Shown here one piece after another: positions 17,286 through 26,179 of a DNA stretch of 64,000 bases. Position numbers and translations under genes: made by a program. The stretch's first letter is position 1; the number at the start of each line of letters is the position of its first letter. The stretch is from Paenibacillus sp. J45TS6. Its GTDB lineage: Bacteria > Bacillota > Bacilli > Paenibacillales > Paenibacillaceae. The stretch is taken from positions 1 through 64,000 of the forward strand of contig NZ_BOSJ01000004.1 of assembly GCF_018403285.1 (NCBI RefSeq), in the 5' to 3' direction. The notes beneath the pieces are model-generated. The model was not told the origin of the DNA. It was given only the letters and a program-made list of their open reading frames with translations, and searched no databases.

Positions 17286-17966
17286 ATGAAATTCAAAGCG
17301 GTATTTCTCGATTTCTATGGCACATTAGTACATGAAGACGATGATATTCTGCCTCTTATTTATGATGAAGTAAAACGCTCCAGCTCGGATGATGTAGAAG
17401 TAAATCATATTGGAAAGCACTGGTCTACTACGTTTTTTCACCTATCGCGAGAAAGTTATGGCGATTCGTTTCTCAGGCAAAGGGAGATCGGTATTCAGTC
17501 TTTAGCAGATACGGTTCGTAACTTTAATTCATCTTGTATAGCAGAAGATATCATTCAAACTCAGTTTAATAACTGGATTCAGCCTCCATTATACGAAGAT
17601 ACGATTCCTTTTCTGGAATCGCTCGTAGGAACCCCTATTTACATTCTATCTAATATTGATCGGGATGATATTACGGCTGCCATGAACTATCATGGGATTT
17701 CGGTAACAGACGTAATTACGAGTGAAGATGTGAGATCTTACAAGCCAAGAAGTGAATTATTTGAAGAGGGACTACGCAGAAGTGGATGTACAGCGGATGA
17801 AGTGATTCATATAGGGGATTCTCTTACAAGTGACATTGAGGGAGCCCAGCGCCTTGGCATCAAAGCAATCTGGATCAATAGGCTTGGTAGAAAGCTGCCG
17901 GATCACTATAAACCAGATTACATATATCCGAATTTAAGTGAAGTTCATTTGGAATCTTTATCATAA
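17286..17966 (+). CDS. HAD-superfamily hydrolase
   Basis: A 226-aa haloacid dehalogenase-type phosphatase, subfamily IA. Motif I FLDFYGTLVH carries the nucleophile Asp and Tyr in place of the more usual Asp-Gly; motif II is Ser in ILSNIDRDD; motif III is Lys in SYKPRSELF; motif IV is IGDSLTSDIEGA. It resembles the YjjG/2-haloacid dehalogenase-like set. AGGGGG precedes the ATG. Substrate unknown. Confidence 0.8.
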   Translation: MKFKAVFLDFYGTLVHEDDDILPLIYDEVKRSSSDDVEVNHIGKHWSTTFFHLSRESYGDSFLRQREIGIQSLADTVRNFNSSCIAEDIIQTQFNNWIQPPLYEDTIPFLESLVGTPIYILSNIDRDDITAAMNYHGISVTDVITSEDVRSYKPRSELFEEGLRRSGCTADEVIHIGDSLTSDIEGAQRLGIKAIWINRLGRKLPDHYKPDYIYPNLSEVHLESLS

Positions 17967-17970
17967 AAAC

Positions 17971-18004
17971 AAAAGGGATACCCAATGAATGGGATCCCTT
18001 CTTT
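17971..18004. terminator. Bidirectional terminator
   Basis: AAGGGATACCCA pairs with TGGGATCCCTT (one bulged A), with T runs on both strands. It separates the HAD gene from the convergent GGDEF/EAL gene. Confidence 0.8.
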
Positions 18005-20394
18005 TAATGCTTATCATCTGCTAAAAAAACCTTAAGTTGTTCTGTTGGCATAGGGCGCCCTCTAAGATAGCCTTGAACTTCATGACATCCTAGTTTACAG
18101 AGCAAGAATAATTGTTGCTCCGTTTCTACACCCTCAGCGATAACTTTCATACCAAGTCGATCTGCTAATTCAATAATTGTCTGTACAACCTTTGCTTCAT
18201 TCACGTTCATTGCAATGTCTTGAATGAGAGAACGGTCAATTTTGATATACGTGAATGGAAAACGATTCAACATACTTAGGGAAGAGAATCCCGTACCGAA
18301 ATCATCAATGGACAGTGATACACCCAGCTCCACCAGAGCACGACAGATTTCTAGTGATTTTTTCGAATCGAATATCGCCGTTCTTTCCGTGATTTCAAGA
18401 CATACATTTCGCGGAGAAAGATCATGTTGCTGCAGTAGCTCTGCAATTCGTTCTGCAAATAAAGGTTCTCTGAGCTGATGCGCAGATAAATTAACAGAAA
18501 CCAAGATATCAGCATACCCCTCATCCACCAACTGCTTCGTTTGTTTAAAGGCGGCATTCAGAACCCAATCACCCATGGATTTTATCATTCCTGTATCCTC
18601 GGCGATCGGTATGAATTGAGCGGGGGACACGAATCCTAGTTCTGGTGAATTCCATCGAATTAAAGCCTCTAATCCAACAATACGATTTGTACGAGTATCG
18701 ATCTGCGGCTGATAATATAGTGTGAATTCATTTTTGGCAAGAGCGGTGCTGAGTCCATTCACGATTGTTAAATTACGTTCGGCCATGGCTTTTAAGTTAG
18801 GAGTATAGGAATAATATTGGTTACGTCCTGCTTGTTTTGCAGCGTACATAGCAGTGTCTGCACTGCTATACAATGCTTCAATGGTTCTGCCATGCTCAGG
18901 CGCTATACTGATTCCAATTGATGCCGTAACGGTGTATGGTTTTCCAAAGATATGAACGGGCTGCTGTAGAGAAGATAAAAGTTCATTAGCATAACGAATG
19001 GCCTCCTCACTATAGCTCACAGGCACGGTTATAGCGAACTCATCTCCACCTAGCCGGGAAACGACTGCAGAGGAGGGCATACTCTCGCGAATTTGGCCTG
19101 CAACATGCTGTAATAAAAAATCTCCAGCTGAATGGCCAAGCGTATCATTGATCCATTTAAACTGATCGAGGTCTATCATAATGACAGCTGTCTGCTGATC
19201 TTCTAAATTAGAATTTTGAAGTGCCTGCTCTAAATTTTCTATAAAATGAAGCCGATTTCCGAGTCCTGTTAAATTATCCTCATAAGCCAGTTTTTGCAGT
19301 TTTGCCTCTGCATTCTTTGTTGTAGTGATGTCACGTGTAACCAGATAGCAAAAAATCTGATCATCAATTTCCAAATAGGCGGTGTCAATTTCCACGATCT
19401 TTGTTTCGTGTACAAAAGTATTGATTTTCTGTTCCATATGAATCGGTGTCATCGTGCCAAATTTTTCTTTATATAATTCTTTGATCATTTGTTGCTCTTC
19501 TTCAGGAATCAGAGAGATTAGATCAATTCCTTCTTCTGGAATTGTATTTGAAATTCCAAGCGATTTCCGAAAAGAGTCATTTATTTCTACAGCGAATCCT
19601 AAGTCGTTTACAAGTGCAATCCCTTGTCTTGATAAAGAAAACAGAACTTCGAACCGACGATTAGGTGAAGCGAGAAAGTCATAGTGAATCATGGCAGAAC
19701 GAATATAATAAGCCCAGATCAATATACAATACGCGGGCATTATTTCATAAGGGAGTACTCTAAAAAGAGTCTCAGGGCCAAATGAATTTTTAAATAAGGA
19801 AAACACTGCCCAAAAGGCAGCCCACAATAGACTGAGGACGAGCCCTCGTTTGATTCTATGCATACGAAGGTATTCTTTTTGTGACCAGTTCTTATCCCTT
19901 CGCTGCCGATTGCCAATCCATAAAAAGAGAAACAACATCAAAAAATTATACCCTGCAATCCCCATGATCATGATCACCATGTAGAAATCCAACTGTTCAG
20001 AACGCCAAAATACACTTTGTGTACTTAACACAATAGCTTCAGGGGGATTCGTTAAAATGGGAATGATACCAATCGATGGGACTAAACAAATCAAATGTCG
20101 GAATAACGGTTTTATTCGTATTTTACTAACCAAGCTATAGAGATAGAGCCCGAGTGTCATCGTTACAAAAGCGCTGATGTATTTCACATACATCGTTACG
20201 TATAATCCAGATGCAATTGGCAATGTTTTTGCCCAGAATCCTCCAAGAAAAAATAAACTGAGTGAAAACAGTAATAACATACTTAGGCGATTTAATGTAC
20301 TGGGAGGATTTTTGAAATAAACTTCAATTCCCAGTGCGAATAAAATCAAAAACGGGATAAATAAAAATATAATTTGTAGGATCATGTTGTACAT
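18004..20394 (-). CDS. Membrane GGDEF/EAL cyclic-di-GMP protein
   Basis: A 796-aa protein for cyclic-di-GMP turnover. Residues 1-240 hold about seven membrane helices, forming an N-terminal sensor. A PAS-like domain spans about 245-360. The GGDEF domain is intact (LGGDEFAI, with NDTLGHSAGD upstream), so diguanylate cyclase activity is possible. The EAL domain keeps EALIRW, NLSAHQL, EITE, DDFGTGFSSL, KIDRSLI and AEGVET, so phosphodiesterase activity is also possible. ATG 20394 is preferred over ATG 20400 because GGAG lies eight bases before the former and only two before the latter. Single gene. Confidence 0.9.
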   Translation of the reverse strand: MYNMILQIIFLFIPFLILFALGIEVYFKNPPSTLNRLSMLLLFSLSLFFLGGFWAKTLPIASGLYVTMYVKYISAFVTMTLGLYLYSLVSKIRIKPLFRHLICLVPSIGIIPILTNPPEAIVLSTQSVFWRSEQLDFYMVIMIMGIAGYNFLMLFLFLWIGNRQRRDKNWSQKEYLRMHRIKRGLVLSLLWAAFWAVFSLFKNSFGPETLFRVLPYEIMPAYCILIWAYYIRSAMIHYDFLASPNRRFEVLFSLSRQGIALVNDLGFAVEINDSFRKSLGISNTIPEEGIDLISLIPEEEQQMIKELYKEKFGTMTPIHMEQKINTFVHETKIVEIDTAYLEIDDQIFCYLVTRDITTTKNAEAKLQKLAYEDNLTGLGNRLHFIENLEQALQNSNLEDQQTAVIMIDLDQFKWINDTLGHSAGDFLLQHVAGQIRESMPSSAVVSRLGGDEFAITVPVSYSEEAIRYANELLSSLQQPVHIFGKPYTVTASIGISIAPEHGRTIEALYSSADTAMYAAKQAGRNQYYSYTPNLKAMAERNLTIVNGLSTALAKNEFTLYYQPQIDTRTNRIVGLEALIRWNSPELGFVSPAQFIPIAEDTGMIKSMGDWVLNAAFKQTKQLVDEGYADILVSVNLSAHQLREPLFAERIAELLQQHDLSPRNVCLEITERTAIFDSKKSLEICRALVELGVSLSIDDFGTGFSSLSMLNRFPFTYIKIDRSLIQDIAMNVNEAKVVQTIIELADRLGMKVIAEGVETEQQLFLLCKLGCHEVQGYLRGRPMPTEQLKVFLADDKH

Positions 20395-20576
20395 TACCAT
20401 CGCTCCATCTACTAGACTTCATTAACTCTTATTCAAGACAAGATTCTATTTTACAGTATATAACTGGTTAATACATAAAAAGGTTGAATATTAATTATAG
20501 ATGTGGAATCATAAAACGATATAATAAATGGAAAATAAACCTATCGCCAATTGAAATGAATGGGGAGAATTCATTA

Positions 20577-21062
20577 ATGAAGAAGAGAAGGTATATAACA
20601 AAGCTCCCCCGAAAAGAATGCCTGTCCTTTATAAAAGAAAATATTGATTTTATTCGCTTTGATTTTTATAACGAATCCTTTCGTGGATGGACGAAATTCG
20701 GCATTTTTAGCATTTCGTATAACGATGGGGAACACAATAGGAGAAGAATCGTTCGTAATAAGGCGGTAGGCCGGATTTCTGTAAAAGATGGAAAAACTCA
20801 CGTTCGTTTTCGTCTATATAAAGGATGGACAGATCCTTTTGCTCTTATATACACGATGTTTCTTTTTTCATGTATAAATTTAATCATGGGCCCTCCGTTT
20901 ATTTCTGAAATGTTTTTCCTTAGTGTAAGCCTGTTACCTGCGATTATGGTTTTATATTCTTGGTTATACACGATTTTATCAGAAGATGGTCATTCCAATG
21001 AGGCGATTTTGCTTGCTTATGTAGAGCGAGTATTTGAACTGGAACCGGAGATGAAGCAGTGA
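20577..21062 (+). CDS. Membrane protein, unknown
   Basis: A 161-aa protein: a basic soluble N-terminal part (residues 1-85), then two membrane segments (FALIYTMFLFSCINLIMG and FFLSVSLLPAIMVLYSWLY). GGGGAG lies before ATG 20577; the frame is open back to 20484 without a ribosome binding site. Not recognised. It overlaps the next gene by four bases (GTGA), so the two are coupled. Confidence 0.6.
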   Translation: MKKRRYITKLPRKECLSFIKENIDFIRFDFYNESFRGWTKFGIFSISYNDGEHNRRRIVRNKAVGRISVKDGKTHVRFRLYKGWTDPFALIYTMFLFSCINLIMGPPFISEMFFLSVSLLPAIMVLYSWLYTILSEDGHSNEAILLAYVERVFELEPEMKQ

Positions 21063-21547
21063 TAATGATAAGTCATAAAAAGAAAAGGATTTATTTATGG
21101 ATCAGTGCAGCTGTAATTAGTTGTATTGTTGCTACACTTTATTATCATCGGGATTTGCCTTTCCATCACAATATAGAGGCAGTGATCTATTCTCCAGATA
21201 CAACATTTGAGAAAAAGACAAGGGTAATACTGGATGGGGAAAAATACAAAAGATTATCGGGTAAGCACCGGATTACAGGAGAAATTAAGGTAGACCAAGA
21301 TTTGACGTATCACTTTACTGTCGACCTAGACGAAAATCAATATGAATATGCGATTCCTTACTATAGTGAGGATGGAAGTCGGCTTACGCTTGGTTTTATT
21401 CATATTTCCAAAGATCTGGATCAGGTATGGATGAAATCAAGTGAAGTAAACATTCGTTATCAGCTTCATGATGGGTACATCTATGGTCCAGCGAGTTCGA
21501 CAGAGGATGTAGGCGATTCGTTAACGAAGATGCTTTATGGTAAGTAA
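21059..21547 (+). CDS. Membrane-anchored protein, unknown
   Basis: A 162-aa protein with one N-terminal membrane segment (residues about 12-28) and an extracytoplasmic domain. GTG 21059 overlaps the preceding stop as GTGA; ATG 21065 is a possible alternative. Not recognised. Probably acts with the preceding two-helix membrane protein. Confidence 0.6.
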   Translation: MIMISHKKKRIYLWISAAVISCIVATLYYHRDLPFHHNIEAVIYSPDTTFEKKTRVILDGEKYKRLSGKHRITGEIKVDQDLTYHFTVDLDENQYEYAIPYYSEDGSRLTLGFIHISKDLDQVWMKSSEVNIRYQLHDGYIYGPASSTEDVGDSLTKMLYGK

Positions 21548-21594
21548 GCAGCGTAGACTGCTCTATTATAAGTACAAGGAGATTCATAACTATA

Positions 21595-21750
21595 ATGTTT
21601 GTTATTACATCGGTTCTTTCATTTTTGATCGGCGTATTTTGCGTAAAGTTCGGAATGGATAATTCAAAACAAAGTAAATACAACGAGGAAATGCTGCAAG
21701 AGCTTAGAGATATCAAAGAATTACTTGAGCAAAGAAGAGGAGAAAAGTAG
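21595..21750 (+). CDS. Small membrane protein with coiled-coil tail
   Basis: A 51-aa frame with AAGGAG at 21576-21581 upstream of ATG 21595. Residues 2-18 form a membrane segment (FVITSVLSFLIGVFCVK) and the rest is a charged helix ending LQELRDIKELLEQRRGEK. Same build as the gene at 6092. No known function. Confidence 0.5.
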   Translation: MFVITSVLSFLIGVFCVKFGMDNSKQSKYNEEMLQELRDIKELLEQRRGEK

Positions 21751-21845
21751 AGAAAAGAAAAGTAGAGTACAGGTCACAGCGTGATAATACACACTTCAAG
21801 AATGATACATACAGCAAGAATGAACATATAGGAGGATTTTGCACG

Positions 21846-22379
21846 ATGGATGTAACAACACCGATTCCGTGGAGAAGATATTTTGCTAGAATGTTTGATT
21901 ATGTGGTTCACGCTGCTCTTTTTTTATCTCTATGGGCAGTGATCGATGAACCAAGTCTTATACGGCTAATGGAATACAGTTCTGCGACCGTCGATTTTTT
22001 GATGCTTGTCGTGTGGATTGTGCTTGAAGGATGCTATATGAATATTTTTAAAACAACACCAGGCAAGAAACTGCTTCATATTCAAGTTGTTCACGCAGAT
22101 GGAAGTCCAATCGGCAGATATGAAGCTTTTGTCCGTGCACGTATGGTATGGTACCGGGGCATGGGGATGGGTATTGGAATCTTGCAGCTGATTGCGGGTG
22201 TGATTGGATACAGAAGATTAACTAGAAAGGGTTATACCAGTTGGGATGATGACCTGAGGCTTACTGTGAGGCATGGCAGGCTTGATACTTACCGGGTTAT
22301 TCTTTACACCGTAATCGTTAGTCTTTGTTCCTTTTGGGTGATCTTTTTATTTGTGAGATATGCTCTAGCAATGAATTAG
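21846..22379 (+). CDS. RDD-family membrane protein
   Basis: A 177-aa protein with four predicted membrane helices and RDD-family signatures: RYFARMFDY near the N-terminus (Asp-18 region) and TTPGKKLLHIQVVHADG after helix 2. RDD proteins are membrane proteins, some linked to cation/proton exchange, most without known function. AGGAGG precedes the ATG. A second, shorter RDD protein is at 25287. Confidence 0.8.
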   Translation: MDVTTPIPWRRYFARMFDYVVHAALFLSLWAVIDEPSLIRLMEYSSATVDFLMLVVWIVLEGCYMNIFKTTPGKKLLHIQVVHADGSPIGRYEAFVRARMVWYRGMGMGIGILQLIAGVIGYRRLTRKGYTSWDDDLRLTVRHGRLDTYRVILYTVIVSLCSFWVIFLFVRYALAMN

Positions 22380-22472
22380 AATAAAACGGTGGTTTAGGTC
22401 TGCAATGTACCGTATGATATGAACAGGATCGACGAATATTTTTATAGGAAAAGAGAGGGATACACCGTATTC

Positions 22473-22976
22473 ATGAAAATTACGATTGATTTAACAAAAG
22501 AGGATTACTGGAATATGAACAAGTTTGTCATGTTCCATATTCCGAAATACCGAAACCTGCTGATGCTCACATTCATCAGCCTGCCGATCATTATCATTGC
22601 AATGCTTCGTTTCGTGTTAGACTATTCTTGGGCATATTCTATTATTATCGGAATCCTAGTGAGTGCATTATCTGCGTTTTATATGATTTTCTCGATCAAA
22701 CGCAAGGTCATGAGACTTGTAAAAACAAACGCTGGAACAGTCGGTAAACATGCTATTGAACTTAATGGGGAAGGCATGTACGAAACCACCGAATATAATA
22801 ATCTAGAGTATTCCTGGAAAGAGATCGAAGCTATTAAATCAGATAAGGATTATATTTATATTTTCGTCAATAGTGTTCAGGCGATCAATATTCCTAAACG
22901 TGCTTTTGCGGATGATGAACAAGAGCAGGCATTTGTACATCAACTCGAACAATATACTCATAAGAAAATATCTTAA
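22473..22976 (+). CDS. YcxB-like membrane protein
   Basis: A 167-aa protein with two adjacent membrane helices (LLMLTFISLPIIIIAM and YSIIIGILVSALSAFYM) followed by a soluble domain with GKHAIELNGEGMYETTEYNN, LEYSWKEIEAI and YIYIFVNSVQAINIPKRAF, the pattern of the YcxB-like C-terminal domain. ATG 22473 gives the family-like start MKITIDLTKEDY; the frame is open back to 22419. Function unknown. Confidence 0.7.
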   Translation: MKITIDLTKEDYWNMNKFVMFHIPKYRNLLMLTFISLPIIIIAMLRFVLDYSWAYSIIIGILVSALSAFYMIFSIKRKVMRLVKTNAGTVGKHAIELNGEGMYETTEYNNLEYSWKEIEAIKSDKDYIYIFVNSVQAINIPKRAFADDEQEQAFVHQLEQYTHKKIS

Positions 22977-22983
22977 TAAAGAA

Positions 22984-23019
22984 GGGCCAAGAGCGATATA
23001 AAGCTTTTGGTCTTTTTTT
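22984..23019 (+). terminator. Intrinsic terminator
   Basis: GGCCAAGAGC (22985-22994) pairs with GCTTTTGGTC (23003-23012), followed by seven T. Confidence 0.85.
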
Positions 23020-23163
23020 GTGATTTTATACAGGATAGTCGTATCCCGGTCACGAATGAGAAAACAAAGAACCTCGTCATTTACGTAATTATGCAGTCAT
23101 AAAGTAAATAGATCGATAAAAACAGAGTTTGAGATAGGGACAATTCCAAAGGAGGAATGAACG

Positions 23164-23955
23164 ATGGAACAAACCACATCAAGCATGACTTTTTTTCGTG
23201 ACAGCCTTAAGGTACAGGTGTATGCAGACCGCAAACAGATGGGACTTACTGCAGCTGTTCTTGTGGCAGATCAGATGAGAACTCTGCTTCAAAAGCAGGA
23301 ACGAATCCGGATGATTTTTGCTGCAGCTCCGTCTCAAAATGAGTTTTTGGATGCCCTCGGAAAAGCGGAGGGAATCGACTGGAAACGGGTTGATGCCTTT
23401 CATATGGATGAATATGTAGGATTGCCAGAGTCCGCTTCACAGCGGTTTGGTCTATTTTTGAAGCGTGGTTTGTTTGATCGTGTTCCGCTTGGGAATGTTC
23501 ATTATATTAATCCATCTAAGGATGCAGAGGAAGAGTGCAATCGGTATACGAAACTGTTGACTGCCTCTCCAGTAGATATTGTCTGTATGGGGATTGGAGA
23601 AAATGGGCATATCGCTTTCAACGATCCGCCAGTTGCAGATTTTTCTGATCCCGTCTGGATGAAACGTGTAGAGCTGGATGAGGCATGCCGAGAACAACAG
23701 GTGAATGATGGATGTTTTGCGAGTCTGGATCAAGTTCCAACCCATGCGTTAACTCTGACCATTCCAGCGCTATTATCCGGAAAATATATCTACTGTATGG
23801 TTCCAGGCCCGCTCAAACGGGCAGCCGTTACAGCAACCTTAACGGGACCTATAGAACCAAGTTGCCCCGCTTCTATACTGCGAACGCATCAAGGAGCGAT
23901 TTTGTTCCTAGATGAGGCGTCATATGATGCTGAGCTGGGTCTTGGAAAGGATTGA
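23164..23955 (+). CDS. nagB: Glucosamine-6-phosphate deaminase
   Basis: A 263-aa cytoplasmic isomerase/deaminase converting glucosamine 6-phosphate to fructose 6-phosphate and ammonia. Family motifs are FHMDEYVGL with the catalytic Asp and GIGENGHIAFNDPP with the catalytic Asp/His segment. AAAGGAGG precedes the ATG. It is the first gene of a two-gene nag operon: nagA follows 9 bases later. No NagR-type regulator or cre site is visible here. Confidence 0.92.
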   Translation: MEQTTSSMTFFRDSLKVQVYADRKQMGLTAAVLVADQMRTLLQKQERIRMIFAAAPSQNEFLDALGKAEGIDWKRVDAFHMDEYVGLPESASQRFGLFLKRGLFDRVPLGNVHYINPSKDAEEECNRYTKLLTASPVDIVCMGIGENGHIAFNDPPVADFSDPVWMKRVELDEACREQQVNDGCFASLDQVPTHALTLTIPALLSGKYIYCMVPGPLKRAAVTATLTGPIEPSCPASILRTHQGAILFLDEASYDAELGLGKD

Positions 23956-23964
23956 TCTGGGCCT

Positions 23965-25164
23965 ATGAGTGAATATAACGATGCTGCTGTGGAAGGAATT
24001 CACTACAGGACAGGGGAGAGAATCAAACTCATCTGTAAAGATGGAAAGATCAGTGAAATCAAAGTCTTATCTAGCACTCCAGCTAAACGTAATGAGAGAA
24101 GCTGTGATCTTCATGAGATCAAGGAGGGGCTTCCTCTGATTGGCCCGGGACTCGTTGATCTTCAGATCAATGGATTCCAAGGCTACGACTTCAATCATCG
24201 GCATCTAACTTCGGAAACGGTAAAGTCGGTAACAAGGTTACTGCTGCAGCAAGGCGTGACGTCCTATTATCCAACGCTGATTACAGAGAGCTCAGAACAT
24301 ATTGAGCGAGCCCTTCGCACTATAGCTGCCGCCTGCGCGGAGGATCTAGAAGTGGCAAGCATGATATCCGGAATTCATGTAGAAGGCCCTTATATCTCAC
24401 CGAAAGATGGTGCAAGGGGAGCGCATGCTTTGAAGTGGGTGAGAAAGCCGGACTTTGAGGAATTTACGCAGTGGCAACAAGCTGCAGAAGGCAGAATTAA
24501 GCTAATTACACTCTCACCAGAATGGGAGAATGCAGAGGTTTTTATCCGTCAATGTGTAGCCGCAGGAATTACCGTCTCCATTGGTCATACCTCTGCGTCA
24601 TCCTCTCAGATCAAGGCTGCGGTTGCTGCTGGAGCATCGATGTCAACCCATTTTGGTAATGGTATACAAGCAGAGCTTCCTCGTCATCCGAATGTCCTAT
24701 GGGCACAGCTTGCAGCAGATGAGTTATCATGTTGTCTCATTGCGGATGGGTTTCATCTCCCAGAGGAAGTGCTTAAAGTAGCCCTGAAGGTAAAAGGAGA
24801 TCAGGCGCTGCTCGTAAGTGATGCCGTTGCCCTCTGCGGAATGCCGCCAGGGTATTACGATACACCTGTTGGGGGCAAAGTGGTCCTTACTCCGGAAGGC
24901 AGACTCCATCTAGCCGAGTCCCCCGAACTGCTTGCTGGCTCTGCACAGCTGCTGACTAGAGGGATCGAACATCTTACTAGAAGCGGGATCTGCCGTTTAG
25001 AACGTGCCTGGGATATAGCTTCTGTAATTCCCTCTTCCATGATGGGCTTATCTTCAGCACGTGGAATTGAGGTTGGAGCACCAGCGGATGTACTTCTGGC
25101 CTCCTGGGATGGCGAGCAGTTCAAGGTCCTTCGTACGTATAAGGCAGGAAAGTGCAGCGAGTAA
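23965..25164 (+). CDS. nagA: N-acetylglucosamine-6-phosphate deacetylase
   Basis: A 399-aa amidohydrolase removing acetate from N-acetylglucosamine 6-phosphate, feeding NagB. Seen: GPGLVDLQINGFQGYDF, the metal/substrate segment HVEGPYISPKDGARGAH, metal His in IGHTSAS and STHFGNG, and the catalytic Asp in LVSDAVALCGMPPGYY. The usual family residue pattern HLFNAM is replaced by STHFGNGIQ. Length is typical. Tightly linked to nagB. Confidence 0.92.
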   Translation: MSEYNDAAVEGIHYRTGERIKLICKDGKISEIKVLSSTPAKRNERSCDLHEIKEGLPLIGPGLVDLQINGFQGYDFNHRHLTSETVKSVTRLLLQQGVTSYYPTLITESSEHIERALRTIAAACAEDLEVASMISGIHVEGPYISPKDGARGAHALKWVRKPDFEEFTQWQQAAEGRIKLITLSPEWENAEVFIRQCVAAGITVSIGHTSASSSQIKAAVAAGASMSTHFGNGIQAELPRHPNVLWAQLAADELSCCLIADGFHLPEEVLKVALKVKGDQALLVSDAVALCGMPPGYYDTPVGGKVVLTPEGRLHLAESPELLAGSAQLLTRGIEHLTRSGICRLERAWDIASVIPSSMMGLSSARGIEVGAPADVLLASWDGEQFKVLRTYKAGKCSE

Positions 25165-25286
25165 AGCAGGCCTCTAAGAAATCACGTTTTTTATCATTGA
25201 AGAAGTAACTACGCCCACTCTATTGTTGTTATTACATATGAGCTAATCATAAAAGAGAAAACAAAATAGAGCGGAGAGTGAGTGTC

Positions 25287-25682
25287 ATGAGTGTGGTAGC
25301 AGGTAAACCTGCGGGATTTTGGAGACGTTTGGGAGCGTATATCTTAGATTCATTTGTTATCGGCATACTAATGAATACATTTATCGGTTTGATAGGTAAT
25401 ACAGCAACAGAAGTGCTATTAATGCTATACTTTTTGCTGCTGCCTGTGTTTTGGAATGGGTTTACTGTAGGCAAGTATCTATGTGGTATCCAAATTCGAA
25501 GAGTACTGGATAAATCACCTCCAACCGTAAAGAACATGTTACTCCGATTTTTTGTAGGATCTTTCGTGTACGCTGTCACACTCGGAATTGTTCAGATCGT
25601 TAGTGGCTATTTTGTTATAACTCGGGAAGACAAACGCTCCATTCATGATCTCATTGCCGGTACAGAGGTAGTACGAAGATAA
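25287..25682 (+). CDS. RDD-family membrane protein
   Basis: A 131-aa RDD protein with three or four membrane helices. It has GFWRRLGAYILDSFVIG (the R-D part of the RDD signature), FTVGKYLCGIQIRR after helix 2 and DKRSIHDLIAGTEVV at the end (third D). ATG 25287 has GGAGAG upstream; GTG 25278 is inside that site. Function unknown. Confidence 0.8.
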   Translation: MSVVAGKPAGFWRRLGAYILDSFVIGILMNTFIGLIGNTATEVLLMLYFLLLPVFWNGFTVGKYLCGIQIRRVLDKSPPTVKNMLLRFFVGSFVYAVTLGIVQIVSGYFVITREDKRSIHDLIAGTEVVRR

Positions 25683-25704
25683 TCAGCAAAAGATTCCACT
25701 GCAA

Positions 25705-25739
25705 AACCGACTGCAACATATAGAGCAGTTGGTTTTTTT
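25705..25739 (+). terminator. Intrinsic terminator
   Basis: AACCGACTGC pairs with GCAGTTGGTT (one G-T), with a ten-base loop, followed by TTTTT. Confidence 0.85.
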
Positions 25740-25828
25740 AACAGGGAGGTAACAAAACCGTCCTATGCTCCGTCCTTTACTTATAACCTTACAGCTCGTA
25801 ATAACAGGTTATGGAGAGGATTTTCATC

Positions 25829-26161
25829 GTGATAAATGGTTCTAATCTCCAGCGGAGTACTCTTAAAAAGTGGTTACTTGCGCTCGGTATGATCATGTTA
25901 GTCTTTGTGCTGCTCAATCCGACTGAAGGTAGGTACCATGGTTGGCTGGAGCGAGAATATGGAATTACACTCGAAGAGTATAATTATTTTGATGGAAAGA
26001 CTTTTGTTAAAGATGGGGAACGAATGTATGAAACAGGACATACCCGAAATGCTTTGTTTTTCACAATAAAAGATATGGAATATTACGATATGGATCATAA
26101 CGAATTAGTATATGAGATCAGAACGGTAGGGCTACTCGGGACTTTTTTTGAAAGAAAATAA
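25829..26161 (+). CDS. Small membrane-anchored protein, paralogue B
   Basis: A 110-aa protein with one N-terminal membrane segment (LLALGMIMLVFVLL) then NPTEGRYHGWLEREYGI and, at the end, LVYEIRTVGLLGTFF. It is a paralogue of 3753-4079. GTG 25829 is the likely start, since GAGAGGA at 25814-25820 overlaps the alternative ATG 25811. It is 18 bases from the VanW gene and probably in its operon. Confidence 0.6.
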   Translation: MINGSNLQRSTLKKWLLALGMIMLVFVLLNPTEGRYHGWLEREYGITLEEYNYFDGKTFVKDGERMYETGHTRNALFFTIKDMEYYDMDHNELVYEIRTVGLLGTFFERK

Positions 26162-26179
26162 GGATAGGGGGAAGATACC

